The notes under the pieces: model-generated
Told to the model about the DNA's origin: nothing
Seen by the model: the letters and a program-made list of their open reading frames with translations, nothing else
The model's database searches: none
Part shown: positions 44,419 through 54,055 of the stretch, one piece after another
How the letters are laid out: every line of letters begins with the position of its first letter
Position numbering within the stretch: position 1 is the stretch's first letter
Program-made: the position numbers and the translations under genes
Assembly (NCBI GenBank): GCA_001636495.1
Contig: KV440964.1
Span: 3,240,666 to 3,304,665, forward strand
DNA: 64,000 nt
Source: Sutcliffiella horikoshii
GTDB taxonomy: Bacteria; Bacillota; Bacilli; Bacillales; Bacillaceae_I
Reading direction: 5' to 3'

Positions 44419-44576
44419 CACATAACCCCTTTCGAAATTTTTTAAATTGTAAGATTATTATTTGTATTTTCTCATACCCATCCCATCCCAACTATTAGTC
44501 ATACGTTGTAAAAAACAGAGTATCTGTACTATCTTGCTTACTACTTTGGTAGTAACAATCATATTTTCCGCACACA

Positions 44577-44611
44577 AAAAAACGCCGAGCAAGAGTGCCC
44601 GACGTTTTTTC
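44577..44611 (-). terminator. Intrinsic terminator of the NSS transporter gene
   Basis: On the minus strand AACGTCGGGC pairs with GCTCGGCGTT (one mismatch), followed by TTTTTTTT. Confidence 0.85.
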
Positions 44612-44619
44612 GCAACAAT

Positions 44620-45963
44620 TTAAAAAATTCCTAAGGATTGTAGAAATACTAAGAGAATCGCAAACGGTATTACATATCTAATCAATGAATACCACACTTG
44701 GAACAAGCCTTTCTTAACAGATGACCCTTGGAAAAATTCATCCTCTAAAATGTCCTTAGGTACCCTGTGGCCGACAAAGAACGAGATCAATAGTGCACCA
44801 AGAGGAAGGGCAATGTTACTTACAAGAAAGTCAGCTGCATCGAAAATCAGAAGACCCCCAATGGTTATATCAGATAGTAAGCCAAATGATAATGCAGATG
44901 GAATTCCCAGTACGAAAATGATTAAACCGCCAATGACTGCAATTTTTCTTCTCTTTTCCTGATTGTCTTTTACAATAACTGCAACAATAATCTCCAAAAT
45001 GGAAAAAGCAGAGGTCAAGGTTGCGAATAAAAGCAGGATCAGGAACATGGTCAAGAACAGTCCGCCAAGCGGAAGTTGATCGAATACTGCTGGTAAAACG
45101 ACAAAGACTAACCCAGGCCCTTCATCCGGTTGCAATCCCAATGCGAAAACCGCAGGGAAAATGACTAGTCCCGATAATAAAGAAATGATAATGTTGAGTC
45201 CGACTACCGATCCTGCCGAACGTACCAGGTTCTCCCCTTTTTCCAGGTAAGAACTGTAAGTGACCATAATAGAGATACCTACACTTAAAGAAAATAGAGC
45301 CATTCCTAAGGCCATTAAGAATGTATTTGGTGTAATGAGGGAAGCATCCGGTTGTAAAAAGAAGCGAACGCCTTCCATAGCACCTTCGAGAGTGAGAGAT
45401 CTAACCAGCAACACAATAAAAATGATGAATAATAAAGGCATTAAAATCTTGCTGGCTTTTTCAATTCCACTTTGAACCCCGGCTTGGACAACCCAAATAG
45501 TAATACCAAGGAAAATGAATTGAGCAATCAGTACCTGGATGGGATTGGCTATCGTCTGTTCGAATAGTGCTCCATATTGCTCCAGCGAAAATTGAGATAA
45601 ACCGCCCGAGATACTTTTTCCTAAGTAGGTTACAATCCATCCACCTACCACACTGTAAAAGGATAAGAGGATAAACGAAGCTGCCACTCCAAGAATACCG
45701 ATATAATACCATTTCTTTTTCGGTGCCAACACCTTATATGCCGTTATGGCATCCTTTTGTGTAGACCTTCCGATAATAAACTCAGCCAAAATCATTGGGG
45801 CTCCGATTAAGAGGGTAAAAAGGATAAACAATAGAAAAAATATTCCTCCACCATTTGTACCAGCCATATACGGGAATTTCCATATGGCTCCTAGCCCGAT
45901 TGCGGACCCTGCTGCTGCTAAAATAAATCCGATTTTTGATGTCCATTGCTCATGCTGTTTCAT
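44620..45963 (-). CDS. Sodium-dependent amino-acid transporter (NSS/SNF family)
   Basis: A 447-residue polytopic membrane protein with the LeuT-type layout. The first helix carries [20 protein letters not shown] (Na+ and substrate binding), followed by [10 protein letters not shown]. Helix 6 has the unwound segment [24 protein letters not shown], where the conserved SLxxG is seen. Eleven helices are expected, as in the bacterial short forms such as MhsT. The substrate is probably an amino acid. Monocistronic. Placed next to protease genes it may take up liberated amino acids, which is speculation. Confidence 0.9.
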   Translation of the reverse strand: MKQHEQWTSKIGFILAAAGSAIGLGAIWKFPYMAGTNGGGIFFLLFILFTLLIGAPMILAEFIIGRSTQKDAITAYKVLAPKKKWYYIGILGVAASFILLSFYSVVGGWIVTYLGKSISGGLSQFSLEQYGALFEQTIANPIQVLIAQFIFLGITIWVVQAGVQSGIEKASKILMPLLFIIFIVLLVRSLTLEGAMEGVRFFLQPDASLITPNTFLMALGMALFSLSVGISIMVTYSSYLEKGENLVRSAGSVVGLNIIISLLSGLVIFPAVFALGLQPDEGPGLVFVVLPAVFDQLPLGGLFLTMFLILLLFATLTSAFSILEIIVAVIVKDNQEKRRKIAVIGGLIIFVLGIPSALSFGLLSDITIGGLLIFDAADFLVSNIALPLGALLISFFVGHRVPKDILEDEFFQGSSVKKGLFQVWYSLIRYVIPFAILLVFLQSLGIF

Positions 45964-46069
45964 TGTCTATAACTCCTATTTCAAAGATTAGTCTACTATA
46001 ATACTACCCTTTAGAAAAAATGTATAGGGAATTTTCTGTAAAGTCCACAGAAGGTTTTGCCAGGGCTTG

Positions 46070-46708
46070 CTATGGAAGCGGGACCATCTTATGCTGTACC
46101 GCATAAATGACCACTTGCGAGCGGCTTTTCACATCTAGCTTTTTAAAAATTTTGCTTACATGAATTTTCACTGTCTTATCGCTGATGAAGAGGCGTTGCG
46201 CTATTTCTTTATTAGACAGTCCCTCTACCAGACAAACGAGCACCTCTTTCTCTCTTTCTGTCAAGGTGGTATCCTCGGCCTGCTGCACCCCCTGTTGATG
46301 ATAGTTGATCAGCTTTTTGGTCATCGCAGGATGAATGATGGATTCTCCTTTAAAGACAGTTCGAATCGCATCAACCACCTGGTCGGATGGAGAATCTTTC
46401 AGAAGGTATCCATCAGCCCCTTCTTTTATAGCAGACATGAAATATTCATCATGTTTATACATTGTAAGGATTAGCACTTTTATCTCTGGATATTCCTTTT
46501 TCACTATTTTTGTCAGTTCGATACCATCCTGTTCCGGCATATTGATATCCATGACAATAACATGTGGGCGGTTTTTTTCCAGCAATGCTACCATTTCTCT
46601 TCCGCCTGTTGCCTCTCCCATAACCTTCATATCAGTTTCCAAGGATATAATGGTTTTTAGACCGTCCCGTAAAATGGCATGATCATCCACAAGCATGACA
46701 TTAATCAT
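46070..46708 (-). CDS. LuxR/NarL-type response regulator
   Basis: A 212-residue regulator: receiver domain with DD near residue 8-9, phosphoacceptor Asp in VIVMDINMP (about 54), and Lys in LLKDSPSD; LuxR-type helix-turn-helix with LTEREKEVLVCLVEGLSNKEIA and VKIHVSKIFKKLDV. The gene overlaps the preceding histidine kinase by eight bases, so the two form a two-component system. Targets unknown. Confidence 0.92.
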   Translation of the reverse strand: MINVMLVDDHAILRDGLKTIISLETDMKVMGEATGGREMVALLEKNRPHVIVMDINMPEQDGIELTKIVKKEYPEIKVLILTMYKHDEYFMSAIKEGADGYLLKDSPSDQVVDAIRTVFKGESIIHPAMTKKLINYHQQGVQQAEDTTLTEREKEVLVCLVEGLSNKEIAQRLFISDKTVKIHVSKIFKKLDVKSRSQVVIYAVQHKMVPLP

Positions 46709-48548
46709 TTTTGTTCGCCCCTTCTAATCCGAGTTTTGGAACTGTCAATATTATCTCCGTACCCTCATTCGGCCTACTTTCAATCTGTAAGGCCGCACCG
46801 ATTTTTTCTGCTGCTTCATTCATCTGCAGTATTCCATAGTGGGGTTCATTCATAGCTTTGATCATAGCATGATACAAAGAAAACCCAACACCGTTATCCG
46901 TCATTTTCAATAATATATGGTCCCGCTTATAGCTCACCAAAATATGGAGGTCGGTTGCTTTCGAATGCTTAATACAGTTCTGTACACTTTCCTGGAAAAC
47001 ATCGAACATGATTTTTTCCGTCATCGGGCTGATAGGTCCTCTTTCCCCTCTGATTTCCAGTTCAATATTTAGCGCCAATGACTGGTCTTTTTTCAGTTCG
47101 GATATTTTCTTTTCAATAGCAGGATGAAAACCAAGTTGCTCTGTCGGATAGGGTTTCAAGGCATAGATGGAATCTCTAACATCCTTCAAACTTTCCCTCA
47201 ACCTATTATTGCTGTCTGTAATCAACTGTCTGGCTTCCACAGGACTCGAGTCCCATTTCTTCAAGGAAGTATCCAGCTTCATGACGGCACCCGCAAGTGA
47301 CTGCGCAATCCCATCATGGATATCATGTGCAATTCGATTTCGTTCTTCGAGGATCACTCTCCGCTCCTGTTCTTTCACAAGCTGTTTCGTCTTGAAAAAA
47401 CCAGCCAATTGATTGGTAATGGTCGCTACCGCCCTCGTGTCTTCTATTGTGAAACTTTTCGTTCGAGCTTTGGTCACCACAAAACAACCAATCACTTCAT
47501 TTTCAAAAATTAAAGGTGCATAAAGTGCGGATCTTGATTGAGGTCGGAAATAAGATGTCAGCGGCCCTTTATTCAGGTCTCGTCTATCGAACACCATCAT
47601 TTTCTCTAACGCTTCCATGCGGAAGAACACTTCATTTTCAATTGAATTGGATTTCAACTTTCCATTCAACACAGTCAATTCCCACTGCCCATGATCGTTC
47701 CGAAGAAATAGCAGGCAATCTTCATATATCATGATATCATTCATCAACTTTTTAATAAGTTCCCCCCAACTTTGGGACGGAAGTGATTTATTTAATTCGG
47801 ATGAAAAATCAAACAGTGCTTTTATACGATTCTTTTCTACCTTCAACCTTGCAATGATGGAGCTGAGCAATGATAGTCCAACAAGAGGAGAGAAAAAGAA
47901 AAAATAAGAAAAACTGTCCACTTCTCCTCGGTTTTGACTTCCTAAATAGTGAATCAGACAACCGTAAACAAAGGCGATCGCATAACTGATTGCCTCCCCT
48001 TGCGTTTTCCCTAACCAAAACCTAAATGGATATCTTTCTGGACGTAACCATAAGACAATGTCGACAATAAAATTATTGATGATATAAAAAAAAGTAATAA
48101 TGATAAAGAAGCCCAAAATTTCTTTACTCAATGGGGAGAATCCCGCCACAGCCACCTTTTCCATGGAAAAACTGTGTATGAGATGTGCCAAATAAAAGCT
48201 AATGACCAACTGTGCAGGGTTAAAAAGCAGTATCCTTAAAGGTCGGCGGTGAATCAAATTGATACCTAAAACCGTCAGACCATAAACAATCACCACAAAA
48301 TCAATGCCAAAAACGACATACATCATGTAAATAATCGGGAAGGTCAACGTTGTTTGTCCTCTTGGCATCGGCATTGGATAATACTCACATACCACAAGGA
48401 ATAGCACTAAAAGCAACAAGGTCAGTGACCAACTAATTGCTTCAAATGTGACGAGGTGATAAGTAAACATCACAAGCCCCACCAAGGAAATAAAGGCCAT
48501 ATATATTTGGGAAATGTGATAGTTCCTCCACTGTAGTTCCATTGTCAT
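46701..48548 (-). CDS. NarL-type membrane histidine kinase with GAF domain
   Basis: A 615-residue sensor. About eight helices cover the first 260 residues, then a GAF domain (about 300-410), then the HisKA_3 motif RNRIAHDIHDGIAQSL with the phosphoacceptor His, and an HATPase_c domain with N box QESVQNCIKHSKA and G box DNGVGF. It pairs with the overlapping response regulator. ATG 48548 follows AGGATGG; the longer frame to 48689 runs through a 12-base inverted repeat and has no ribosome binding site, so it was rejected. Confidence 0.88.
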   Translation of the reverse strand: MTMELQWRNYHISQIYMAFISLVGLVMFTYHLVTFEAISWSLTLLLLVLFLVVCEYYPMPMPRGQTTLTFPIIYMMYVVFGIDFVVIVYGLTVLGINLIHRRPLRILLFNPAQLVISFYLAHLIHSFSMEKVAVAGFSPLSKEILGFFIIITFFYIINNFIVDIVLWLRPERYPFRFWLGKTQGEAISYAIAFVYGCLIHYLGSQNRGEVDSFSYFFFFSPLVGLSLLSSIIARLKVEKNRIKALFDFSSELNKSLPSQSWGELIKKLMNDIMIYEDCLLFLRNDHGQWELTVLNGKLKSNSIENEVFFRMEALEKMMVFDRRDLNKGPLTSYFRPQSRSALYAPLIFENEVIGCFVVTKARTKSFTIEDTRAVATITNQLAGFFKTKQLVKEQERRVILEERNRIAHDIHDGIAQSLAGAVMKLDTSLKKWDSSPVEARQLITDSNNRLRESLKDVRDSIYALKPYPTEQLGFHPAIEKKISELKKDQSLALNIELEIRGERGPISPMTEKIMFDVFQESVQNCIKHSKATDLHILVSYKRDHILLKMTDNGVGFSLYHAMIKAMNEPHYGILQMNEAAEKIGAALQIESRPNEGTEIILTVPKLGLEGANKND

Positions 48549-48610
48549 CAACCATCCTGATTCATTTATTCTAATAGAAGGCATACCTTCCAGATTGCGA
48601 TACAATGCAA

Positions 48611-48660
48611 GAAGAACTCCAGCTGGCATAATGTTAAACACTTCCCAACTGGAGTTCTTC
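48611..48660. repeat. 12-base perfect inverted repeat upstream of the kinase
   Basis: GAAGAACTCCAG and CTGGAGTTCTTC are 26 bases apart. It may end the upstream PAS-kinase transcript, although the T-tract is poor, or act as an operator for the two-component genes. Confidence 0.5.
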
Positions 48661-48762
48661 GTACCCGAAATGGAGTACAATTCCATCATAAGAAAAACTT
48701 CGACCCAATACTATTAGGTAAAAGAAATAAATGACTAGTACGAAAGTATTATTCTAGTTGCT

Positions 48763-50628
48763 TTACGCCCTCTGAAAGCGGACCTCAATGGTCGTCCCTT
48801 TATTTACTTCGCTATCAACATGTACTTTACCATCGTGATTTTTAATAATATTGAATGTAATCATCAGCCCCAAGCCCGTCCCAATCGTTTTGGTTGTAAA
48901 AAACGGTTCTCCAAGTCTGGCCATGATAGCTTCTGGAATGCCAGTGCCCTCATCACGAAGTCTGATGACCACTTCATCCCCTTCATCTTCTGTATCAATG
49001 AAAATAGTACCACCGTTTGGCATCGCTTCAATTCCATTTTTTATCAGGTTTATAAACACCTGCTTCATCTGGTTTTCGTCACATTTGAACGTTGGAGCAT
49101 TCGCATTCAATCTTAAATCAAACCATACATTATTCATGATCGCTTGGGTTTCCAGCAGCGTTGTCACATCTCGTAACAAGGAATGAACGGAAACCTGATG
49201 TATATAGACCTGATGCGGTTTCGCTAGCAGTAGAAGTTCACTTAAGATGAGTTCTATCCTGCTTAGTTCCGATTCAATGATATGGAAATACTCCTTTTTC
49301 TCCTCCATCTCCCGTTCCAGGAGTTTGAAAAACCCCTTGATAGCGGTTAACGGATTTCGAATTTCGTGGGCAATACCGGCAGCCAATTGACCCGCAACCG
49401 ACAGTTTCTCCGATTGCAGCATCAATGCCTCGGCCTGTTTCCGTTCCGTAATATCCCGAATGATGACCTGAAGCGCATCTTTCCCAAGATAAGTGGTAGG
49501 TATCCCGACAAATTCTGTATAGATCCTATTGCCTTTCATTGTCCTCCACTCTTGCATGATTGTCGGAAGCTTTGTTCCATTATGCAGTTCATGAACCTCT
49601 TTCCATATCCTTTGAAAGTCCTCTTTTGCAATAAACTCATAAATACTTTGACCAAAAATCTCTCCATAGTTATCCACTTCAAACATCTTTAATCCCGATT
49701 CATTGATAAAAGTCCACTTTTCATCACAAATTACCGCAATCGTGTCAATGGAGTTTTGTACTAATTTACGAAAACGTTCTCTACTATTTTGGAGGATTTT
49801 ATGAAAATTCTTTCTATGTGAAATATCAACCAGCATAACAAAGGACGCAGATTCTCCCTTAAATGTGGTGTAGTTAGAGATAATCTCCACATCGATAGCC
49901 CTGCCGTCAAATCGCTTCCACCTCTGCTCCATCTGCCCGACCCGAAAGCCTTGTTGGACGGCTTTGATCCGTTTTTCCACGATCTCATGGTAATTTTCTT
50001 CTATGTATTCAAAAACAGAGGTTTCCAATATCTGTTCCTTTTTACAGGCACCAAGCATGGTTGTGCCTGCTTCATTGACATATTTAATAATCCCATCCAC
50101 AAAGATGAACACTCCGTTAGGCAAGTATTCAATCAGGTCATAGGCCGAATAATCCTCCTTATCTATATCTGTCTCTATGTCCTGGTTCTGTTGTCCCAGC
50201 TTTTGGCGCGAACTCGGAATCTCCGTGGAGCTTCCCATTTCTTCTCTAATCGGATTCTCAAATTCCGAAGTTCGGGAAAGCTGCAGAACTATCTCTTTCT
50301 CCCTCCCCATCGGTGAGTTCACTTCCGTAAGGACTGCCTCCATCCATACAAGTGAACCATCTTTCTTTTTCATCCGAAAGTAGCAATGAGTTTGATGCGA
50401 AGGTTGATAGATCAAGCTCTCTATTAAATATAAGTCTTCTGAATTGATCCATTTTTCCAGGTTGGTATCTATCCATTCTTTCCTGTCATAGCCTAATAAA
50501 GCTTCACAAGTGGATGATACATATTGGATCGTTCCGGTTTCCGATACCACAATGATCATATGGACCTTTGTGATAGATTCAACAGATTGCTTCTTCTCTT
50601 TTTTCAATAAAGAGTCGGGGGTACTCAC
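48763..50628 (-). CDS. Cytoplasmic PAS-domain histidine kinase (KinA/KinE-like)
   Basis: A 621-residue soluble kinase with three PAS domains (about 20-120, 165-275, 280-395), then a HisKA domain with GIAHEIRNPLTAIKGFFKLL, N box NLIKNGIEAM, G1 DEGTGI and G2 GTGLGLMITF. The phosphoacceptor region is of the sporulation-kinase type that donates phosphate to Spo0F. There are no membrane helices and no adjacent response regulator. The start is GTG at 50628, eight bases after GGGAGG. A promoter candidate lies about 80 bases upstream. Confidence 0.88.
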   Translation of the reverse strand: MSTPDSLLKKEKKQSVESITKVHMIIVVSETGTIQYVSSTCEALLGYDRKEWIDTNLEKWINSEDLYLIESLIYQPSHQTHCYFRMKKKDGSLVWMEAVLTEVNSPMGREKEIVLQLSRTSEFENPIREEMGSSTEIPSSRQKLGQQNQDIETDIDKEDYSAYDLIEYLPNGVFIFVDGIIKYVNEAGTTMLGACKKEQILETSVFEYIEENYHEIVEKRIKAVQQGFRVGQMEQRWKRFDGRAIDVEIISNYTTFKGESASFVMLVDISHRKNFHKILQNSRERFRKLVQNSIDTIAVICDEKWTFINESGLKMFEVDNYGEIFGQSIYEFIAKEDFQRIWKEVHELHNGTKLPTIMQEWRTMKGNRIYTEFVGIPTTYLGKDALQVIIRDITERKQAEALMLQSEKLSVAGQLAAGIAHEIRNPLTAIKGFFKLLEREMEEKKEYFHIIESELSRIELILSELLLLAKPHQVYIHQVSVHSLLRDVTTLLETQAIMNNVWFDLRLNANAPTFKCDENQMKQVFINLIKNGIEAMPNGGTIFIDTEDEGDEVVIRLRDEGTGIPEAIMARLGEPFFTTKTIGTGLGLMITFNIIKNHDGKVHVDSEVNKGTTIEVRFQRA

Positions 50629-50705
50629 TATATTTTCCTCCCTTCTTAATCTATCGTCTTACACGTTTCACTTCATCCGCTCTGTCCCTATTTCCATTAT
50701 TCCCT

Positions 50706-50735
50706 ATTATACTACAAATTTCTTTATTTTTCTAA
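50706..50735 (-). promoter_or_regulatory. Possible SigA promoter of the PAS kinase
   Basis: TTAGAA (50735-50730) and a perfect TATAAT (50711-50706) on the minus strand, 18 bases apart. The -35 is weak. Confidence 0.4.
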
Positions 50736-50871
50736 ATATTATAACTAATTATCCTAGTCCTTTCTACACTTTTACATATATCCCAGATACATCTTTCTAC
50801 TAACCTACCAGACACCAAGCGAAAACTGTATAATGGGAGAATGGGAAAAAAGAAGAAAAAAAAGTTAAAAA

Positions 50872-50884
50872 GGGGTCAGACCCC
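50872..50884. repeat. Palindrome GGGGTC-A-GACCCC, copy 2 of 3, next to a ribosome binding site
   Basis: The palindrome ends one base before the AGGAGG of the YkwC-like gene. As RNA it would form a short GC hairpin next to the ribosome binding site. Confidence 0.7.
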
Positions 50885-50899
50885 AGGAGGTATTTGCTT

Positions 50900-51787
50900 A
50901 TGAATAACGAATTACATAAAGTTGCATTTATTGGTACGGGTGTGATGGGGAGTAGTATGGCGGGGCATTTGTTGGAGCGTGGTTATGAGGTGAGTGTGTT
51001 TACTCGTTCAAGGGAGAAGGCTCTTGGGTTGATTGAGCGTGGTGCGGCTTGGAAGGCTAGTCCTGGGGAGGCTGCCGCTGGTGCGGATGTGGTGATCACG
51101 ATGGTCGGTTATCCAAAGGATGTGGAGGATGTTTATTTGGGAGCGAATGGAATCTTGGAGCATGCCAACAAAGGCGCCTATCTTATTGACATGACTACAT
51201 CCACTCCGACGCTTGCCAAGCAAATCTATCTGAAAGCAAAGAACCGAGGACTTCACAGCCTGGATGCCCCCGTATCTGGGGGAGATATAGGCGCTAGGGA
51301 AGGTCGCCTTACGGTAATGGTCGGTGGAGACGAGATGGCTTTTAATGCCTGCTTGCCGATCTTCCAGAGTTTTGGTGCGAACATTATCCATCAAGGAGAG
51401 GCAGGAGCCGGCCAGCACACGAAAATGTGTAATCAAATTGCCATTGCCACTAATATGATTGGTGTGTGCGAGGCATTGGCCTATGCAGAAGCGGCAGGCC
51501 TTGATCCTGAGAGTGTACTTAAAAGTATTTCAAGCGGGGCTGCAGGAAGCTGGTCCTTATCCAACCTTGCCCCTCGTATCATTGCAGGAAACTATGAACC
51601 TGGATTTTTCGTCAAACATTTTATCAAGGACATGGAAATTGCTCTAGATGAAGCGGACCGAATGGGTCTTGATGTTCCAGGGCTTACACTTGCACGGGAA
51701 ATGTATGTAAAGCTTTCCTCACAAGGAGAGGCGGAGAGCGGAACACAGGCACTTTACAAACTTTTCAAAAATACAACGTTACATTAA
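50900..51787 (+). CDS. ykwC: YkwC-like NAD(P)-dependent 3-hydroxyisobutyrate-dehydrogenase-family protein
   Basis: A 295-residue beta-hydroxyacid dehydrogenase. Rossmann motif FIGTGVMGSSMAGHLL, substrate motif DAPVSGGDIGAREG, catalytic Lys in GAGQHTKMCNQIA, and the C-terminal FVKHFIKDMEIALDEA. It closely follows B. subtilis YkwC in length and motifs. The physiological substrate is unknown. ATG 50900 is nine bases after AGGAGG. The first ~230 bases of the gene are strikingly G-rich and C-poor compared with the rest. Confidence 0.88.
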   Translation: MNNELHKVAFIGTGVMGSSMAGHLLERGYEVSVFTRSREKALGLIERGAAWKASPGEAAAGADVVITMVGYPKDVEDVYLGANGILEHANKGAYLIDMTTSTPTLAKQIYLKAKNRGLHSLDAPVSGGDIGAREGRLTVMVGGDEMAFNACLPIFQSFGANIIHQGEAGAGQHTKMCNQIAIATNMIGVCEALAYAEAAGLDPESVLKSISSGAAGSWSLSNLAPRIIAGNYEPGFFVKHFIKDMEIALDEADRMGLDVPGLTLAREMYVKLSSQGEAESGTQALYKLFKNTTLH

Positions 51788-51795
51788 ATAGAAGC

Positions 51796-51826
51796 GGGGA
51801 CTGTAGGTATTCAGCAGTCCCCATTT
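51796..51826. terminator. Terminator between ykwC and hutG
   Basis: GGGGACTG pairs with CAGTCCCC; the plus-strand tail is ATTTCTAT. It lies between converging genes. Confidence 0.65.
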
Positions 51827-51834
51827 CTATATAT

Positions 51835-52800
51835 CTATCGTTTCGCATATCTCCCCCGTAAAAATTCCAACAGACAATGAACAGCCACTCTGCTGGTCAT
51901 GTCCCGAAAGTCAATGGTAGGATCGATTTCTACAATGTCCAGTCCGCACACCGTTTCTTCCATTCCCAATAAATAGATTGCTTCAAGAAGCTGATCACTA
52001 GTCATCCCACCTGGACCGATGGCAGGACAGCCTGGTGCATATGCCTGGTCGAGCACATCGATATCGATGGTTAGATAAATATGCTCCACTTTCCCTTGAA
52101 GGTGCTCCACAGATTCCCTTATCACATCAGTAATTCCCCTCTTTTTCACATCACCCATCGTGAAAACCTTAACTCCATTTTCTTTCGCATAACGATGGTA
52201 ATAAGAACTGTTGGAATAATTTCTGATTCCAATCTGCACTAGATGGTCGCCTTCCAACACCCCAGCTTCGAGCAGTCTACGAAATGGGGTACCGTTTGTA
52301 GGACCACCATCTTCTGTGTTTCTGAGATCGTGATGGGCATCAAATTGAATGACTCCAATTTTTCCTGTTTTCACTTCATTCATTCCTGATAAGGTTGAAA
52401 AAGTGATGGAATGATCACCCCCAATGAATATTGGGATACAATCTTTATTTTTCCCTAGTAGGGAAGTCACCGACTCTGCAATCCTTCGATAAGATTCCTT
52501 TATGTCGGTAGCATGCATATGGATATCTCCTGCATCCATCAGCTTGGAGGATTCCCGCAGGTCCACCTCCCCCTCCACTGCATAGGTGGAATAGGACTGA
52601 AGCAATTTTCTTACCACGCCTGGTGTAAAACTAGCACCCGAATGGCTGATGGAAGGCTTGGAGAGGGGGACGCCTATAACGGTCGTCCCTGTCAGCTCCC
52701 CTTTTCCATCCCATGCTTGTAAAAGTTCTGCTGCTTTCGGATAATGGCGATCAACGAATGGTGGAGCCCCTGCCGTTTGTAAAAAAGCCGGTCTACTCAA
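51835..52800 (-). CDS. hutG: Formimidoylglutamase
   Basis: A 321-residue binuclear manganese hydrolase of the arginase/ureohydrolase family. Metal motifs [16 protein letters not shown] and [14 protein letters not shown] are present. It converts N-formimidoyl-glutamate to glutamate and formamide, the last step of histidine breakdown. The start is TTG 52800, six bases after AAAGGGGGG; it overlaps the hutI stop by eight bases, and B. subtilis HutG (319 residues) fits this length. The TTG at 52821 was rejected. Confidence 0.93.
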   Translation of the reverse strand: MSRPAFLQTAGAPPFVDRHYPKAAELLQAWDGKGELTGTTVIGVPLSKPSISHSGASFTPGVVRKLLQSYSTYAVEGEVDLRESSKLMDAGDIHMHATDIKESYRRIAESVTSLLGKNKDCIPIFIGGDHSITFSTLSGMNEVKTGKIGVIQFDAHHDLRNTEDGGPTNGTPFRRLLEAGVLEGDHLVQIGIRNYSNSSYYHRYAKENGVKVFTMGDVKKRGITDVIRESVEHLQGKVEHIYLTIDIDVLDQAYAPGCPAIGPGGMTSDQLLEAIYLLGMEETVCGLDIVEIDPTIDFRDMTSRVAVHCLLEFLRGRYAKR

Positions 52801-54052
52801 GGAACGCCCCCCCTTTTGCAACTTCCTTCCCTTTTAAAAACACAGTATTCACATGGTTCACACCATAATGGTATGGAACATACTGATAGTTTGGTGCATT
52901 CCAGATCACAACATCGGCACGGCGGCCAACTTGAAGCCTGCCGGCCATCTTATCCTTATGGATTGCTTTTGCAGCATTGACCGTTACGGCATTCCATATC
53001 TCCTCACAGGTCATCTTAAGCTTCAACATCGCAAGGTTCATGATGAACTGGATATTCTCTGTTGGGGAGCTTCCAGGATTAAAATCGGTCGCAAGTGCAA
53101 CCGCTCCTCCCGCATTAATCATCCCCCGTGCTTTGGCATACGAATCTTTATTGAGATAAAAAGTTGTTCCAGGCAAAAGCACCGCAACCGTATTCGAAAT
53201 ACCGAACCTCTCCACCGCTTCGTCCGACGCTGCAATCAGATGATCCGCTGAAGCAGCATCCAATTCAATTGCAAGTTCTGTTCCTCCTAAAGAAACAATT
53301 TCATCCGCATGGATCTTGACCGAAAAACCAGCCTCTTTCGCTTTTGTTAAGTACTGCTTTGATTGTTCGATCGAGAAAACACCTTCTTCGCAAAAGATGT
53401 CCACAAACTCTGCTAGCTGCTCTTCTTTTATGGTCGAAAATAATGCTGTCATCTCTTCGAGGAAGCTTTCCGGGTCATGTTCAAAGTTCTTAGGAATCGC
53501 GTGTGCTCCTAGGAATGTAGAAGCGATTGTTATAGGATGTTTGCGCTGAAGCTCTTTTACTACTTTAAGTTGCTTCAGTTCAGTTTCTCTGTCTAGTCCA
53601 TAGCCGCTTTTTGCTTCAACTGCCGTAGTTCCATAACTAAGAAGTCGTTTTAGATGAAAGTCTGCCTTTTCCACCAATTCTTCAAAACTTGCCTCTTGAG
53701 TCGCCTTGACCGTCGAATGGATTCCCCCGCCTTTTTTTAAAATCTCTAGGTAAGGAACCCCCTGTTGCTTGAGTGCAATCTCATGCTCCCTCGATCCTCC
53801 GAACACCAAATGCGTATGGGGATCCACAAGCCCTGGGGTTACTAGCTTTCCTTGACAATCTATGACATTATCACTCTTCCATTCACTTGCTTCCTCGGTC
53901 GTCCCGATGAACTCAATCACGCCATCCTTCCAGCCGATTGCGCCGTTTTCAATGTGAGGGAGAACATTCATCTGTTCCCCTTTTACCATATCTGTTTCAT
54001 GATCCATTGTCAGAAGTTGGCCACAGTTGATTAGTAGGGTATCTAGTTGCAT
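52793..54052 (-). CDS. hutI: Imidazolonepropionase
   Basis: A 419-residue metal-dependent amidohydrolase: metal site [44 protein letters not shown] and [12 protein letters not shown]. It opens the imidazolone ring in the third step of histidine catabolism. Start ATG 54052 (TTG 54055 also possible) after AAGGAG; the gene abuts hutU. Length agrees with B. subtilis HutI (421). Confidence 0.93.
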   Translation of the reverse strand: MQLDTLLINCGQLLTMDHETDMVKGEQMNVLPHIENGAIGWKDGVIEFIGTTEEASEWKSDNVIDCQGKLVTPGLVDPHTHLVFGGSREHEIALKQQGVPYLEILKKGGGIHSTVKATQEASFEELVEKADFHLKRLLSYGTTAVEAKSGYGLDRETELKQLKVVKELQRKHPITIASTFLGAHAIPKNFEHDPESFLEEMTALFSTIKEEQLAEFVDIFCEEGVFSIEQSKQYLTKAKEAGFSVKIHADEIVSLGGTELAIELDAASADHLIAASDEAVERFGISNTVAVLLPGTTFYLNKDSYAKARGMINAGGAVALATDFNPGSSPTENIQFIMNLAMLKLKMTCEEIWNAVTVNAAKAIHKDKMAGRLQVGRRADVVIWNAPNYQYVPYHYGVNHVNTVFLKGKEVAKGGAFLE

Positions 54053-54055
54053 CAA

